In this document: in pieces, positions 1-7,682 of the stretch
Layout of the letters: the number at the start of each line of letters is the position of its first letter
How positions within the stretch are numbered: the first letter of the stretch is position 1
Source of the DNA: Halomonas sp. LBP4
GTDB taxonomy: Bacteria > Pseudomonadota > Gammaproteobacteria > Pseudomonadales > Halomonadaceae
DNA: 64,000 nucleotides
Assembly (NCBI RefSeq): GCF_003202205.1
Contig: NZ_PDOG01000004.1
Span: forward strand, 214,641 to 278,640
Reading direction: 5' to 3'
Notes under the pieces: generated by a model
What the model was told of the DNA's origin: nothing
Seen by the model: only the letters and a program-made list of their open reading frames with translations
Databases searched by the model: none
Program-made: the position numbers and the translations under genes

Positions 1-450
1 GTCCTCCAGCTGGATCAGGGGCATGTCGCCCCGGACCGCCACCGCCGCCACCAGGTCGCTGCGGTGCCGCTCGCGCACCACCGGACGCTCGGCGCGGGCC
101 GGCAGGTCGGTGATGGCATCGACCTCGGTATCCAGGTCATTGATGAAGCGGATCGCGTCGCCGCCGGCCTCCATGGTCGCCGTGGCGCTGGCCAGGTTGT
201 CCTGGGCCACGCAGGCGAACTCGTCGAGGAAATCGATGCCCTTGATCGCATCGTGCAGCCGACGGCAGACGGCGTCCTCGACATCGGCGGCGCTGGCACC
301 GCGATAGACCACCTCGATGCTCGCCTCGACGGCGCGGAAGTCGGGAAAGGTCTCGCGCTTGAGCCCGGGGGCGACGAACAGGCCGGCGGCCAGCAGCAGG
401 AGCAGCAGCAGGTTGGCGGCGGTGGGATGGCCGGCGAACCAGCGGATCAT
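1..450 (-). CDS. RND efflux transporter, N-terminal part (runs off left edge)
   Basis: This is the beginning of an inner-membrane RND-family drug/metabolite exporter; only the first 150 residues lie in the window. The start MIRWFAGHPTAANLLL is the typical first transmembrane helix of this family. It is followed by a periplasmic porter segment with the family pattern FPDFRAVEASIEVVYRGASA and an EDAVCRRLHDAIKGID stretch. The ATG at 450 overlaps the stop of the adaptor gene by 4 bases (ATGA), so the two are translationally coupled. Together with the adaptor and the TetR gene upstream it forms an efflux operon; the outer-membrane partner is not visible. Substrate cannot be inferred. Confidence 0.9.
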   Translation of the reverse strand, partial: MIRWFAGHPTAANLLLLLLLAAGLFVAPGLKRETFPDFRAVEASIEVVYRGASAADVEDAVCRRLHDAIKGIDFLDEFACVAQDNLASATATMEAGGDAIRFINDLDTEVDAITDLPARAERPVVRERHRSDLVAAVAVRGDMPLIQLED

Positions 451-1814
451 GGCCGCTCTCCCGCGGCCAGCGCCCGCAGCCGTTGCGCCAGGGCATCATC
501 ATACCGCGGCGCCAGCGCCATGCCGGCGATCGCCGGCTGCAGGTCATCGACGATCACCCGTTCCCTCGGCGCGAGCCCCGCCGCGATCACCGTCAGGTCG
601 TGCTGCTCGAAGGCGACCTCGACCGGGCGACGCTCCAGCCGGTCGTCGCCGTTCGCCAGGTAGACCTCGCCGCGATGCACCGCCGCGGCCGGCACCACCA
701 GCCTGGGAGTGGCGTCGGCGGCCCACAGCGTCACCCGGGTGTACATGTCGCGCAGCAGCGGGGGTCGATCGGGTGGCCGGGCATCGCGATAGGGATGATC
801 GACCTGCACCACCACCCGGGCGGTACGGGTGGCGGGATCCAGGCCACTGGCCACCCGCACCACGCGCCCCGTCCAGGCCACGTCCCCGGTCCCGACCAGT
901 TCCACCTCGGCGCGAATCTCCGAGAAGTCCAGCCGCTCGCCGAGATCCAGGGCCCCCTCGGGCAGTTCCGGGAATGACACGACGCCCAGCAGCCGTCGCA
1001 TCTGGGCGAAGGGCACATGCGCCTCGACCTCGGCGGCCGCCAGGTTGTCGGCCTGGAACAGTCGCTGGCCGGCCCCCACGAACTGGTGCATCTCCACCTC
1101 GACCTCACCGAGGCGCAGGTCATAGGGCGCCACGAAGCGGGTGTCCTCGAGGTCGCGTCGGGCCTGGGCCAGGCGCGTGCTGGCCCGCTCCACCTGGGCC
1201 CGATGCGACTGGCCGCGTGCGGGGACCAGCGCCAGCTGGTTCTCCAGCGACGCCACGGCCTGGCGCTGGGCCAGGGTCGCGCGGCGCTGCTCGTCGAGCT
1301 GGGAGCGCGAGACGGCGTTGCGGGCCGCCAGCCGCTCGAGACGCGCCAGCTCCTGCTCGGTCAGGCCGAGCCGCTCCCGCTCGAGCGTCAGCAGGCGGCG
1401 GGTGTTCTCCTCCTCCGTCTCGAGCAGCGTCTGCTCGGCGGCCAGCGTGGCCAGCTCGGCCTCGGCCTCGGCGATGGCCAGCTCATAGCGGGAGGGGTCC
1501 AGCGCCACCAGCAGGGTGCCTTCGCGCAGCAGGGTACCGCTGTCGAGTCCCGGATGGCGCTCCACCACCCGGCCGGCCACGTTGGCCACCGCCTGCCAGG
1601 TCTCGGTGGGGCGGGCCACGCCGTGGCCGCGGGCCTCGAGGCGGAAGTCCAGGGGCCGGGCCTCGACAATCCTGACCGGGGTGGCGGAGGTCGTCGCCTC
1701 CTGACGCTCGGGGGCCTGGCGGTTGGCCACGAACAGCACGGCCAGGCCGATGCCCAGCGCCAGCCCGGCCAGCACCATGACGGCGCGGCCCAGGCGACGG
1801 AGTCGGGGGGTCAT
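447..1814 (-). CDS. RND efflux periplasmic adaptor (membrane fusion protein)
   Basis: A 455-residue periplasmic adaptor of the HlyD/AcrA class that would link the RND pump to an outer-membrane channel. An N-terminal membrane anchor lies at about residues 10-30 (VMVLAGLALGIGLAVLFVAN). It is followed by a lipoyl-like half (AGRVVERHPGLDSGTLLREG), a long alpha-helical hairpin rich in Glu, Arg and Leu (about residues 105-210), the second lipoyl half (FVAPYDLRLGEVEV) and beta-barrel/membrane-proximal domains (RTARVVVQV, VIVDDLQPAIAGM). The start is the ATG at 1814, which overlaps the tetR stop as ATGA; its stop overlaps the start of the pump gene the same way. Expression is probably controlled by the adjacent TetR protein. 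Confidence 0.92.
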   Translation of the reverse strand: MTPRLRRLGRAVMVLAGLALGIGLAVLFVANRQAPERQEATTSATPVRIVEARPLDFRLEARGHGVARPTETWQAVANVAGRVVERHPGLDSGTLLREGTLLVALDPSRYELAIAEAEAELATLAAEQTLLETEEENTRRLLTLERERLGLTEQELARLERLAARNAVSRSQLDEQRRATLAQRQAVASLENQLALVPARGQSHRAQVERASTRLAQARRDLEDTRFVAPYDLRLGEVEVEMHQFVGAGQRLFQADNLAAAEVEAHVPFAQMRRLLGVVSFPELPEGALDLGERLDFSEIRAEVELVGTGDVAWTGRVVRVASGLDPATRTARVVVQVDHPYRDARPPDRPPLLRDMYTRVTLWAADATPRLVVPAAAVHRGEVYLANGDDRLERRPVEVAFEQHDLTVIAAGLAPRERVIVDDLQPAIAGMALAPRYDDALAQRLRALAAGERP

Positions 1815-2428
1815 GTCCGCGCCTCCCCGTCGGCGGCGATGCCGTGGCGATAGATCGCGAAGACACGCGGCGCCTGGTCGAGGGTGCCCGTGACCTCGCC
1901 GGCCATCAGCGACTGGATCACCAGCCCCTGGATGGTGCCGATGAACTGCATCGTCGCGGCCTCGAGATCCAGCCCCTCGCGCAGCTCGCCCGTGGCGCGC
2001 GCCTGCTCGAGCAGGCCGGCGATCCGCTCGCGGTAGCGAAACAGCAGCGACCGCACCATGCGCCGTGCCGGCGTGGGGCGGGCATGCTGCAGCTGTCCCA
2101 GCAGCAGCCGCGGCACCCCGGGATGCTCGGCGATGAAGGCGACATGGGCCATGAACATGGCCTCCAGCGCCTCGAGGGGGGTGTCGGCACGGGCCGCCGC
2201 GGCGTCCACCCGCTGCATCACCCGCGTGCCGACCCAGTCCACCACCGCCTCCCAGATGGCGTCCTTGCTCGGGAAGTGGCGGAACAGCGCCCCCTGGGTG
2301 ACGCCCATCTGCCTGGCGATCTCGCCGGTGGTGAGCGTCGCCGGCTCGTCGCGGGCACACAGCGCGATGACCGTCTCCACGGTGCGCTCGCGGCGCGCCT
2401 CGGCGGTGAGGTGACGTTTCGCTGGCAT
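1811..2428 (-). CDS. TetR/AcrR-family transcriptional repressor
   Basis: A 205-residue TetR-type repressor, first gene of the efflux operon and probably its autoregulator. The N-terminal helix-turn-helix lies at about residues 30-55 (TLTTGEIARQMGVTQGALFRHF, then the typical PSKDAIWEAV). The C-terminal half is the ligand-binding and dimer domain, with LLRLLLGQLQ-like helices and a conserved GL-IQSLM segment. The ATG at 2428 lies 12 nt downstream of the AAGATAGTAAT palindrome described separately, the expected place for a repressor that blocks its own promoter. The inducing ligand is unknown. Confidence 0.92.
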   Translation of the reverse strand: MPAKRHLTAEARRERTVETVIALCARDEPATLTTGEIARQMGVTQGALFRHFPSKDAIWEAVVDWVGTRVMQRVDAAAARADTPLEALEAMFMAHVAFIAEHPGVPRLLLGQLQHARPTPARRMVRSLLFRYRERIAGLLEQARATGELREGLDLEAATMQFIGTIQGLVIQSLMAGEVTGTLDQAPRVFAIYRHGIAADGEART

Positions 2429-2442
2429 GCTCGTCTCGCCAA

Positions 2443-2466
2443 AAGATAGTAATTGATTACTATCTT
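2443..2466. promoter_or_regulatory. TetR operator: perfect 11+2+11 bp palindrome
   Basis: The left arm AAGATAGTAAT (2443-2453) and right arm ATTACTATCTT (2456-2466) are exact reverse complements around a 2-bp centre. The site ends 15 bp from the A of the tetR start codon. Length, symmetry, AT-richness in a GC-rich region and position all fit an operator for the adjacent TetR repressor. That the repressor binds it is inferred. Confidence 0.8.
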
Positions 2467-2645
2467 ATGCCAGGTCTCCCTCGCGCGCCAGCGGCCAAGA
2501 CCTGACGCGGTCGACCAGAAACACCAGCGCCATCCTCATCCGCTCATCCGGCTGCTGGTTGGCCAGGGCCCGTGTACTGGCCGAACAGCCGATCATGGAA
2601 GTCGTGAAGCCATTCGAGCAGATCTTTCACCTGTCGAAAGGCCAT
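2465..2645 (-). pseudogene. Frameshifted remnant of a small helical protein
   Basis: From the ATG at 2645 the minus strand reads MAFRQVKDLLEWLHDFHDRL and on to FGQYT, then hits a stop after a few unrelated residues. Shifting one frame at about 2570 continues as RALANQQPDERMRMALVFLV up to a stop at 2465-2467. The two halves together look like one amphipathic helical protein of about 60 residues, so a single-base indel probably broke it. I do not recognise the family. No strong ribosome binding site is evident. The remnant ends in the tetR operator. The case rests only on coding-like texture in two frames. Confidence 0.35.
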
Positions 2646-2681
2646 CTCGCACTTACTGCGGTGGGTATCGCATCACTGCGG

Positions 2682-2756
2682 TCAGCTGCCACGCACCAGC
2701 AGCATCGCCTTGATCTGGTCGATGGCACGCATGGGGTTGAGCTCCTTGGGGCAGCC
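2682..2756 (-). pseudogene. Relic of the C-terminus of succinate dehydrogenase iron-sulfur subunit (sdhB tail)
   Basis: The minus strand encodes GCPKELNPMRAIDQIKAMLL followed by VRGS and a stop. This matches the well-known end of SdhB proteins (CPKGLNPTRAIGHIKSMLL in E. coli, recalled). Upstream of the Gly-Cys the similarity stops abruptly and no other sdh gene is nearby. It is therefore a 24-codon relic, probably left by a rearrangement. It is not expected to be functional. Confidence 0.55.
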
Positions 2757-2946
2757 CCAGCTTCCAGTGGCTCTACCGGAAGATCGCCGATCACCACACC
2801 GGGTTGCGCCTGGGCCACGACGAACAGGCCGACTTCTGCCCGCTCTGCGATGCCAGGCCGGCCCACTCTTCTTGATTCAGCCATCAAATGAATCCACCGC
2901 ATCGGCTCCCCATGGGCACCGCCCATGGGGGGCTCGTTGCACGGGT
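2757..2946. other. Remainder of the gene-poor interval; possible short C-terminal relic on plus strand
   Basis: No complete gene is visible here. From about 2760 to 2877 the plus strand reads SFQWLYRKIADHHTGLRLGH, continues DEQADFCPLCDARPAHSS and stops. It contains a CPLC pair and has the texture of a protein C-terminus, but no start codon or ribosome binding site goes with it. It may be another relic adjoining the sdhB tail. The rest, up to the globin stop, shows nothing recognisable apart from a CCCATGGG-type repeat near 2910-2930. Confidence 0.3.
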
Positions 2947-3375
2947 CTAATCGGAGCGGACACCCCGGTCGTAATGGAACGTCATGAAGACGATGCCCGG
3001 CGTCATCACCAGCCGCCAAGCCAGCTCCACCTCGTCATCGAACTGCTCGTCGAAGGTTCGAACCGTGTCGATCAGGGTCTCTAGCCAGAGGTCATACAGC
3101 CCGGGACGTATGTCGAGGTGCGCGCGATCGTGGCTGATCGCCACCTCCTGCAGGTAGTAGTCGGCATGGCTCGACGCGTAGAACGCCAGAAGGTGATAGA
3201 AGGCCTTTTTCAGCATGGCTTGCTGGCGAGCCATGTCGGTATGGCGAAACTTCTCTGCGACCTCGGGGGAAGCCGCGAGAAAGCGCTCATAGAAGGCCAC
3301 GAAGAACGCCCGTCCCTCGACCTCTCGGCTCAGTACCCGCACGTAACTCGCGTCGAACAGGCGTTCAATGTCCAT
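2947..3375 (-). CDS. Single-domain bacterial globin
   Basis: A 142-residue haem protein of the globin fold without a reductase domain. The order of helices fits: LFDASYVRVLSR (A), FFVAFYERFLAASPEVAEKF (B-C), MLKKAFYHLLAFY (E), a proximal-His region with His82 or His86 (AISHDRAHLDIRPGLYDLWL) and a C-terminal LVMTPGIVFMTFHYD helix. A GTG at 3381 is possible, but ATG at 3375 is preferred because GGGGTGG precedes it. Two FNR-like boxes lie between it and the divergent ubiU, so low-oxygen control is plausible. Likely roles are NO detoxification or oxygen handling; the sequence does not decide. Confidence 0.75.
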   Translation of the reverse strand: MDIERLFDASYVRVLSREVEGRAFFVAFYERFLAASPEVAEKFRHTDMARQQAMLKKAFYHLLAFYASSHADYYLQEVAISHDRAHLDIRPGLYDLWLETLIDTVRTFDEQFDDEVELAWRLVMTPGIVFMTFHYDRGVRSD

Positions 3376-3464
3376 GACCACCCCGCATGGTGCGCGTGTC
3401 TATACCAAGACTAGGCCAGAGGCTCCCGCAAGGCCTCGTCGGGAGTCCTCCTCATGGCCCCGGC

Positions 3465-3478
3465 ATGACCTGGATCAC
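3465..3478. promoter_or_regulatory. FNR/ANR-type box (ATGAC-N4-ATCAC) between globin and ubiU
   Basis: ATGAC CTGG ATCAC is a degenerate member of the TTGAC-N4-GTCAA series found before the anaerobic genes of this window. It is centred 96 bp from the globin start and 102 bp from the ubiU start. It is the weakest site of the set and may serve the globin. Confidence 0.45.
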
Positions 3479-3502
3479 GCCAATCGTGAATGCCTCCTCA
3501 CC

Positions 3503-3516
3503 ATGACGCCAGTCAA
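3503..3516. promoter_or_regulatory. FNR/DNR-type box of the ubiUV promoter
   Basis: ATGAC GCCA GTCAA (TTGAC TGGC GTCAT on the other strand). A candidate -10 TAGCAT lies at 3539-3544, 32 bp centre to centre. That is the geometry of a class II FNR-activated promoter with the activator near -41.5. The ubiU ATG follows at 3574. Confidence 0.7.
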
Positions 3517-3573
3517 GGGCCAGGCAAGGATGGTCGACTAGCATGGTCGGGTTTTCATCGACAGGAGTCCGCC

Positions 3574-4569
3574 ATGGAGCTCGTCTGCCCCGCCGGCAAC
3601 CTGCCCGCCCTGAAGCGCGCCGTGGACGAAGGGGCCGATGCCGTCTACTTCGGCTTCCAGAACACCACCAACGCCCGCCAGTTCGCCGGGCTCAACTTCA
3701 CCGACAGGCGCGCCCGGGAAGGCATCGACTATGCCCACGCCCGCGACAAGCGGGTGTTCTGCGCCATCAACACCTATCCACAGCCCGACGGCTGGGAGCT
3801 GTGGACCCGCGCCGTGGACCAGGCCGTCGAGCTCGGCGTCGATGCCCTGATCCTGGCCGACATGGGCCTGCTCGACTACGCCGCCCGCCGCCATCCCTCC
3901 CTTCCCCGGCACCTGTCGGTGCAGGGCTCGGCCACCAGCCATGAGGCGTTGCGCTTCTACCACGAACAGTTCGGCATCCGGCGCGCCGTGCTGCCGCGGG
4001 TGCTGTCGATCACCCAGGTGCGCGACCTGGCCAGGCAGAGCCCGGTGGAGCTCGAGGTGTTCGCCTTCGGCAGCCTGTGCATCATGGCCGAGGGGCGCTG
4101 CTACCTGTCGTCCTATCTCACCGGCGAGTCGCCCAACACCCGCGGCGTCTGCTCGCCGGCGGCCCAGGTGCGCTGGGAGGAGACTCCCGAGGGGCTGGAG
4201 TCGCGCCTGGGCGGCGTGCTGATCGACCGCTACGCCGAGGGCGAACGGGCCGGCTACCCGACGCTGTGCAAGGGGCGCTTCGAAGTCGGCGGCGAGACCT
4301 ACCACGCCATCGAGGAGCCCACCAGCCTCAACACCCTGGCGCTGCTCCCGGAGCTCGCCGAGCTCGGCATCAGCGCGGTGAAGATCGAGGGCCGCCAGCG
4401 CAGCCCCGCCTATGTGTCGAAGGTCGCCGGCATCTGGCGCCAGGCGCTCGACCGCCTGGAGCGTAGCCCCGAACGCTTCCACCCCGACCCCGCCTGGATG
4501 GCCGGCCTCGGCGAGGTCTCCGAGGGCGCCACCACCACCCTGGGCGCCTACGAGCGCCGCTGGAAATAG
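3574..4569 (+). CDS. ubiU: Oxygen-independent ubiquinone hydroxylation protein UbiU (peptidase U32 family)
   Basis: A 331-residue protein of the U32 family that, with UbiV and UbiT, hydroxylates ubiquinone precursors when oxygen is absent. It opens with MELVCPAGNLPALKRAVDEG. Cysteines at 169, 176, 193 and 232 (LCIMAEGRC, RGVCSPA, TLCKGRF) match the four iron-sulfur ligands known for E. coli UbiU, and the length is the same. The ATG at 3574 is preceded by CAGGAG; the frame is open further upstream, but that part overlaps the promoter. It is followed 8 bp later by ubiV and controlled by the FNR-like box at 3503-3516. Confidence 0.95.
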   Translation: MELVCPAGNLPALKRAVDEGADAVYFGFQNTTNARQFAGLNFTDRRAREGIDYAHARDKRVFCAINTYPQPDGWELWTRAVDQAVELGVDALILADMGLLDYAARRHPSLPRHLSVQGSATSHEALRFYHEQFGIRRAVLPRVLSITQVRDLARQSPVELEVFAFGSLCIMAEGRCYLSSYLTGESPNTRGVCSPAAQVRWEETPEGLESRLGGVLIDRYAEGERAGYPTLCKGRFEVGGETYHAIEEPTSLNTLALLPELAELGISAVKIEGRQRSPAYVSKVAGIWRQALDRLERSPERFHPDPAWMAGLGEVSEGATTTLGAYERRWK

Positions 4570-4577
4570 GAGGCCCC

Positions 4578-5489
4578 ATGCCAACCCCCGACACCCTCAA
4601 GCTGTCGCTGGGCCCGGTGCTCTTCTACTGGACCCGCGAGCGCTACGCCGACTTCTACCGCGAGGCCGCCGACTGGCCGATCGAGATCGTCACCCTCGGC
4701 GAATCGGTCTGCTCGCGGCGCCGCGACATGAAGCTCGACGACTGGCTGGGCATCGGCCGCGAGCTGGCCCAGAGCGGCAAGAAGGTGGTGCTGGCGAGCC
4801 AGACCCTGATCGAGTCCGAGGCCGACCTGCGCGACCTGCGCCGGCTGTGCCACAACGGCGAATTCACCGTCGAGGCCAATGACCAGAGCGCGGTGCAGCG
4901 GCTCTCGGCGGCCGGCCTGCCCTTCGTCGCCGGGGCGGCGCTCAACCTCTACAACCCGGCGACCCTGGCCGTGCTGGCCCGCGCCGGCATGCAGTGCTGG
5001 CAGGCCCCGGTGGAGATGTCCCGCGCCGACCTGGCGCGGCTGCTCGACGACTGCCGCGACCAGGGCCTCGAGCAGCCCTGCGAGGTGTTCGCCTACGGCC
5101 ACCTGCCGCTGGCCTGGTCGTCGCGCTGCTTCACCGCGCGCCGCCACCAGAAGCCCAAGGACCGCTGCCGGTTCGTCTGCCAGCAGTACCCCGAGGGCCT
5201 GGCGCTGCGCTCCCAGGAATCCCGCGAGGTGTTTACCCTCAACGGCATCCAGACCCTCTCCGGCGCCTGCCAGGACCTGCGCCACGAGATCCCGGGCATG
5301 GCCGGGATGGGCGTCGGGGTCGCACGGCTGAGCCCACGCGCCGAGGGCATGGCCGAGGTGGTCACCGCCTTCGATGCAGCCCGGCGCGGTGCGCTTCCGC
5401 CCCCCGACCCGCTGGCCCTGGTCGACGCCGAGATCTGCGACGGCTACTGGCATGGCCGTCCCGGCATGGACTACACCCGCGCCGGCTGA
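4578..5489 (+). CDS. ubiV: Oxygen-independent ubiquinone hydroxylation protein UbiV
   Basis: A 303-residue U32-family partner of UbiU; the two form a heterodimer carrying [4Fe-4S] clusters. Family features are the start LKLSLGPVLFYWTRERYADF, Cys45 (GESVCSRRR) and the cluster Cys184/Cys197/Cys201 (SSRCFTARR, DRCRFVCQQYP), in the same order as the four ligands of E. coli UbiV. It sits 8 bp after ubiU with AGGAGG in the gap. Its last codons (EICDGYWHGRPGMD) recur at 8561-8620 in a deletion remnant before the second nrdG. Confidence 0.95.
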   Translation: MPTPDTLKLSLGPVLFYWTRERYADFYREAADWPIEIVTLGESVCSRRRDMKLDDWLGIGRELAQSGKKVVLASQTLIESEADLRDLRRLCHNGEFTVEANDQSAVQRLSAAGLPFVAGAALNLYNPATLAVLARAGMQCWQAPVEMSRADLARLLDDCRDQGLEQPCEVFAYGHLPLAWSSRCFTARRHQKPKDRCRFVCQQYPEGLALRSQESREVFTLNGIQTLSGACQDLRHEIPGMAGMGVGVARLSPRAEGMAEVVTAFDAARRGALPPPDPLALVDAEICDGYWHGRPGMDYTRAG

Positions 5490-5588
5490 TCCCGGCCAAC
5501 GGCACGGCCAGCCTCTTACGGGCTCTACCTCGGGTGGAGCCCATTTCGTTGGTGACGCAACCCACCCACATCCTTACCCGCCCTTTTT

Positions 5589-5602
5589 CTGACCTGGGTC
5601 AT
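5589..5602. promoter_or_regulatory. FNR/DNR-type box upstream of nrdD
   Basis: CTGAC CTGG GTCAT. An AT-rich candidate -10 (TATATA around 5643-5648) lies about 50 bp from its centre, which would put the activator near -60, as in class I activation. It lies 95 bp before the nrdD GTG. Confidence 0.65.
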
Positions 5603-5689
5603 CTCCCGCCATCTCGTCAGTCCCCAACCTGTAAAACACAATATATAGTGTCTTATAGTTCAAAATATGGCATATATAGGGAGATCGCA

Positions 5690-7429
5690 GTGCCCCCCTC
5701 TACTAACGGTCAAACTGAAAAGCACCGCCTCGCTGTCGCCGCCACGGTCGACGAGTACCTCGAGCGCACCGACTGGCGCGTCCACGCCAACGCCAACCAG
5801 GGCTACTCCCTGGGCGGGCTGATCCTCAACGTCTCGGGCAAGCTGATCGCCAACTACTGGCTCGACGAGGTCTACCCCGCCGCGGTGGGCGAGGCACATC
5901 GCCGGGGCGACCTGCATATCCACGACCTCGACATGCTGTGCGGCTACTGCGCCGGCTGGTCGCTGCGCACCCTGCTGATCGAGGGCTTCAACGGCGTGCC
6001 CGGCCGCGCCGAGAGTGACCCGCCCCGACACTTCACCAGCGCCCTGGGCCAGATGGTCAACTTCCTCGGTACCCTGCAGAACGAGTGGGCCGGCGCCCAG
6101 GCCTTCAGCTCCTTCGATACCTACCTGGCGCCCTATGTGCGCAAGGAGGCACTGGACTACCCGGCGGTGAAACAGGCCATCCAGGAGTTCATCTACAACC
6201 TCAACGTGCCCTCGCGCTGGGGCAGCCAGACGCCCTTCACCAACCTGACCTTCGACTGGGTCTGCCCGGAGGATCTGCGCCGGCAGGTGCCGGTCATCGG
6301 CGGCGAGGAGCAGCCCTTCGCCTACGGCGAGCTAAAGGCCGAGATGGACCTGATCAACCGCGCCTACCTGGAGGTGATGGAGGCCGGCGATCGCCAGGGG
6401 CGAGTCTTCACCTTCCCGATCCCCACCTACAACATCACCCGCGACTTCGACTGGGAGAGCGACAATGCCGAGCGACTCTTCGCGCTGACCGCCAAGTACG
6501 GCCTGCCCTACTTCCAGAACTTCCTCAACTCCGACCTGGAGCCGCACATGGTGCGCTCCATGTGCTGCCGCCTGCAGCTCGACCTCGGCGAGCTGCTCAA
6601 GCGCGGCAACGGCCTGTTCGGCAGCGCCGAGCAGACCGGCTCGCTGGGGGTGGTGACGATCAACTGCGCGCGGCTGGGCCATCGCTTCGCCGGCGACCGC
6701 ACGGGGCTGCTCGACGAGCTCGACCGGCTGCTGGCGCTGGGCCGCGACAGCCTGGAACTCAAGCGGGAACGCATCCAGGCGTGGATGGACGGCGGCCTCT
6801 ACCCCTTCACCCGGCGCTACCTCGGCACCCTGCGCAACCACTTCTCGACCCTCGGCGTGAACGGCCTCAACGAGATGGTCCGCAACTTCAGCGACGACAC
6901 CCATGACATCGCCGACCCGGAAGGGCAGCAACTGGCCCTGGAGGTGCTCGACCACGTACGCGGGCGGATGCAGGAGTACCAGGAGCAGACCGGGCACCTC
7001 TACAATCTGGAGGCCACCCCGGCCGAGGGCACCACCTACCGCTTCGCCCGGGAGGACCGCGCTCGTTACCCCGGCATCCTCCAGGCCGGCACGCCGGAGG
7101 CGCCCTACTACACCAACTCCAGCCAGTTGCCGGTGGGTCACACCGACGACCCCTTCGAGGCGCTGATCCACCAGGACCCACTGCAGACCCGCTACACCGG
7201 CGGCACCGTGCTGCATCTCTACATGCGCGAGAAGCTGTCCAGCGCTGCGGCCTGCCGGACCCTGGTGCGCACCGCCCTGTCCCGTTTCCGCCTGCCCTAC
7301 CTGACCGTGACACCGACCTTCTCGATCTGTCCGGTACACGGCTACCTGGCCGGCGAACACGAATTCTGCCCCAGGTGCGACGACGCCCTGCTGGCAGAGC
7401 AGGCCTCGACGGCCGATGCCACGGCCTGA
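5690..7429 (+). CDS. nrdD: Anaerobic (class III) ribonucleoside-triphosphate reductase, catalytic chain lacking its glycyl-radical end
   Basis: A 579-residue NrdD-like reductase that makes deoxynucleotides without oxygen. No ATP-cone is present; the protein begins almost directly with the catalytic barrel (YSLGGLILNVSGKLIANYW). Active-site motifs include HIHDLDMLCGYC (Cys84, Cys87), NLNVPSRWGSQTPFTNLTFD, a MCCRLQLDL pair and LHLYMREKL. It ends with the usual zinc motif (ICPVHGYLAGEHEFCPRCD) and then stops, so the RVxGY glycyl-radical segment is missing from this chain. That segment is a separate small gene 42 bp downstream, in the same frame. The start is GTG at 5690, six bases after AGGGAG; upstream in-frame sequence is promoter and ubiV overlap. 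Confidence 0.88.
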   Translation: MPPSTNGQTEKHRLAVAATVDEYLERTDWRVHANANQGYSLGGLILNVSGKLIANYWLDEVYPAAVGEAHRRGDLHIHDLDMLCGYCAGWSLRTLLIEGFNGVPGRAESDPPRHFTSALGQMVNFLGTLQNEWAGAQAFSSFDTYLAPYVRKEALDYPAVKQAIQEFIYNLNVPSRWGSQTPFTNLTFDWVCPEDLRRQVPVIGGEEQPFAYGELKAEMDLINRAYLEVMEAGDRQGRVFTFPIPTYNITRDFDWESDNAERLFALTAKYGLPYFQNFLNSDLEPHMVRSMCCRLQLDLGELLKRGNGLFGSAEQTGSLGVVTINCARLGHRFAGDRTGLLDELDRLLALGRDSLELKRERIQAWMDGGLYPFTRRYLGTLRNHFSTLGVNGLNEMVRNFSDDTHDIADPEGQQLALEVLDHVRGRMQEYQEQTGHLYNLEATPAEGTTYRFAREDRARYPGILQAGTPEAPYYTNSSQLPVGHTDDPFEALIHQDPLQTRYTGGTVLHLYMREKLSSAAACRTLVRTALSRFRLPYLTVTPTFSICPVHGYLAGEHEFCPRCDDALLAEQASTADATA

Positions 7430-7471
7430 GGCGCCATTCCCCCCCACCCCCGAAGCACGAAGGAGCATCAC

Positions 7472-7636
7472 ATGAGCCAAGCACACCACGACACCCTGCC
7501 CACCGAGCGTCGCCAGCGCTGCGAGGTCTGGACCCGGGTGATGGGCTACCACCGCCCGGTCAGCCAGTTCAACCTCGGCAAGCGCGCCGAGCATCGCGAG
7601 CGCCGCCACTTCACCGAGCAGGCCTCGAGCCACTGA
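7472..7636 (+). CDS. Stand-alone glycyl-radical subunit of the class III ribonucleotide reductase
   Basis: A 54-residue protein consisting of little more than a glycyl-radical domain: RCEVWTRVMGYHRPVSQFNL followed by GKRAEHRERRHF. RVMGY is the radical loop and Gly25 the predicted radical site. In ordinary NrdD proteins this segment is fused directly after the zinc motif. Here it has its own strong ribosome binding site (AAGGAG, six bases before ATG), so it is a genuine separate gene. It sits in the same reading frame as nrdD, separated by one TGA, which suggests a split of an ancestral single gene. GrcA/YfiD is the known analogy for pyruvate formate-lyase. The downstream NrdG-type enzyme would activate it. 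Confidence 0.85.
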   Translation: MSQAHHDTLPTERRQRCEVWTRVMGYHRPVSQFNLGKRAEHRERRHFTEQASSH

Positions 7637-7644
7637 CCCGCAAC

Positions 7645-7668
7645 GCCGGGCATCCACGGATGCCCGGC
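7645..7668. other. Perfect 11-bp GC-rich hairpin after the glycyl-radical gene
   Basis: Arms GCCGGGCATCC (7645-7655) and GGATGCCCGGC (7658-7668) are exact reverse complements with a 2-nt centre. It lies in the 46-bp gap between the glycyl-radical gene and nrdG. No T-run follows, so an mRNA-stabilising or attenuating element is more likely than a full terminator. A closely similar hairpin follows nosZ. Confidence 0.65.
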
Positions 7669-7682
7669 CCGGACACCTCGCC

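Noticed and set aside
7427-7474. TGA between nrdD and the glycyl-radical frame as a selenocysteine or read-through codon
   Set aside because: The small frame has its own optimal AAGGAG and ATG, and the 14 codons in between look non-coding; no selenocysteine-type hairpin was recognised.
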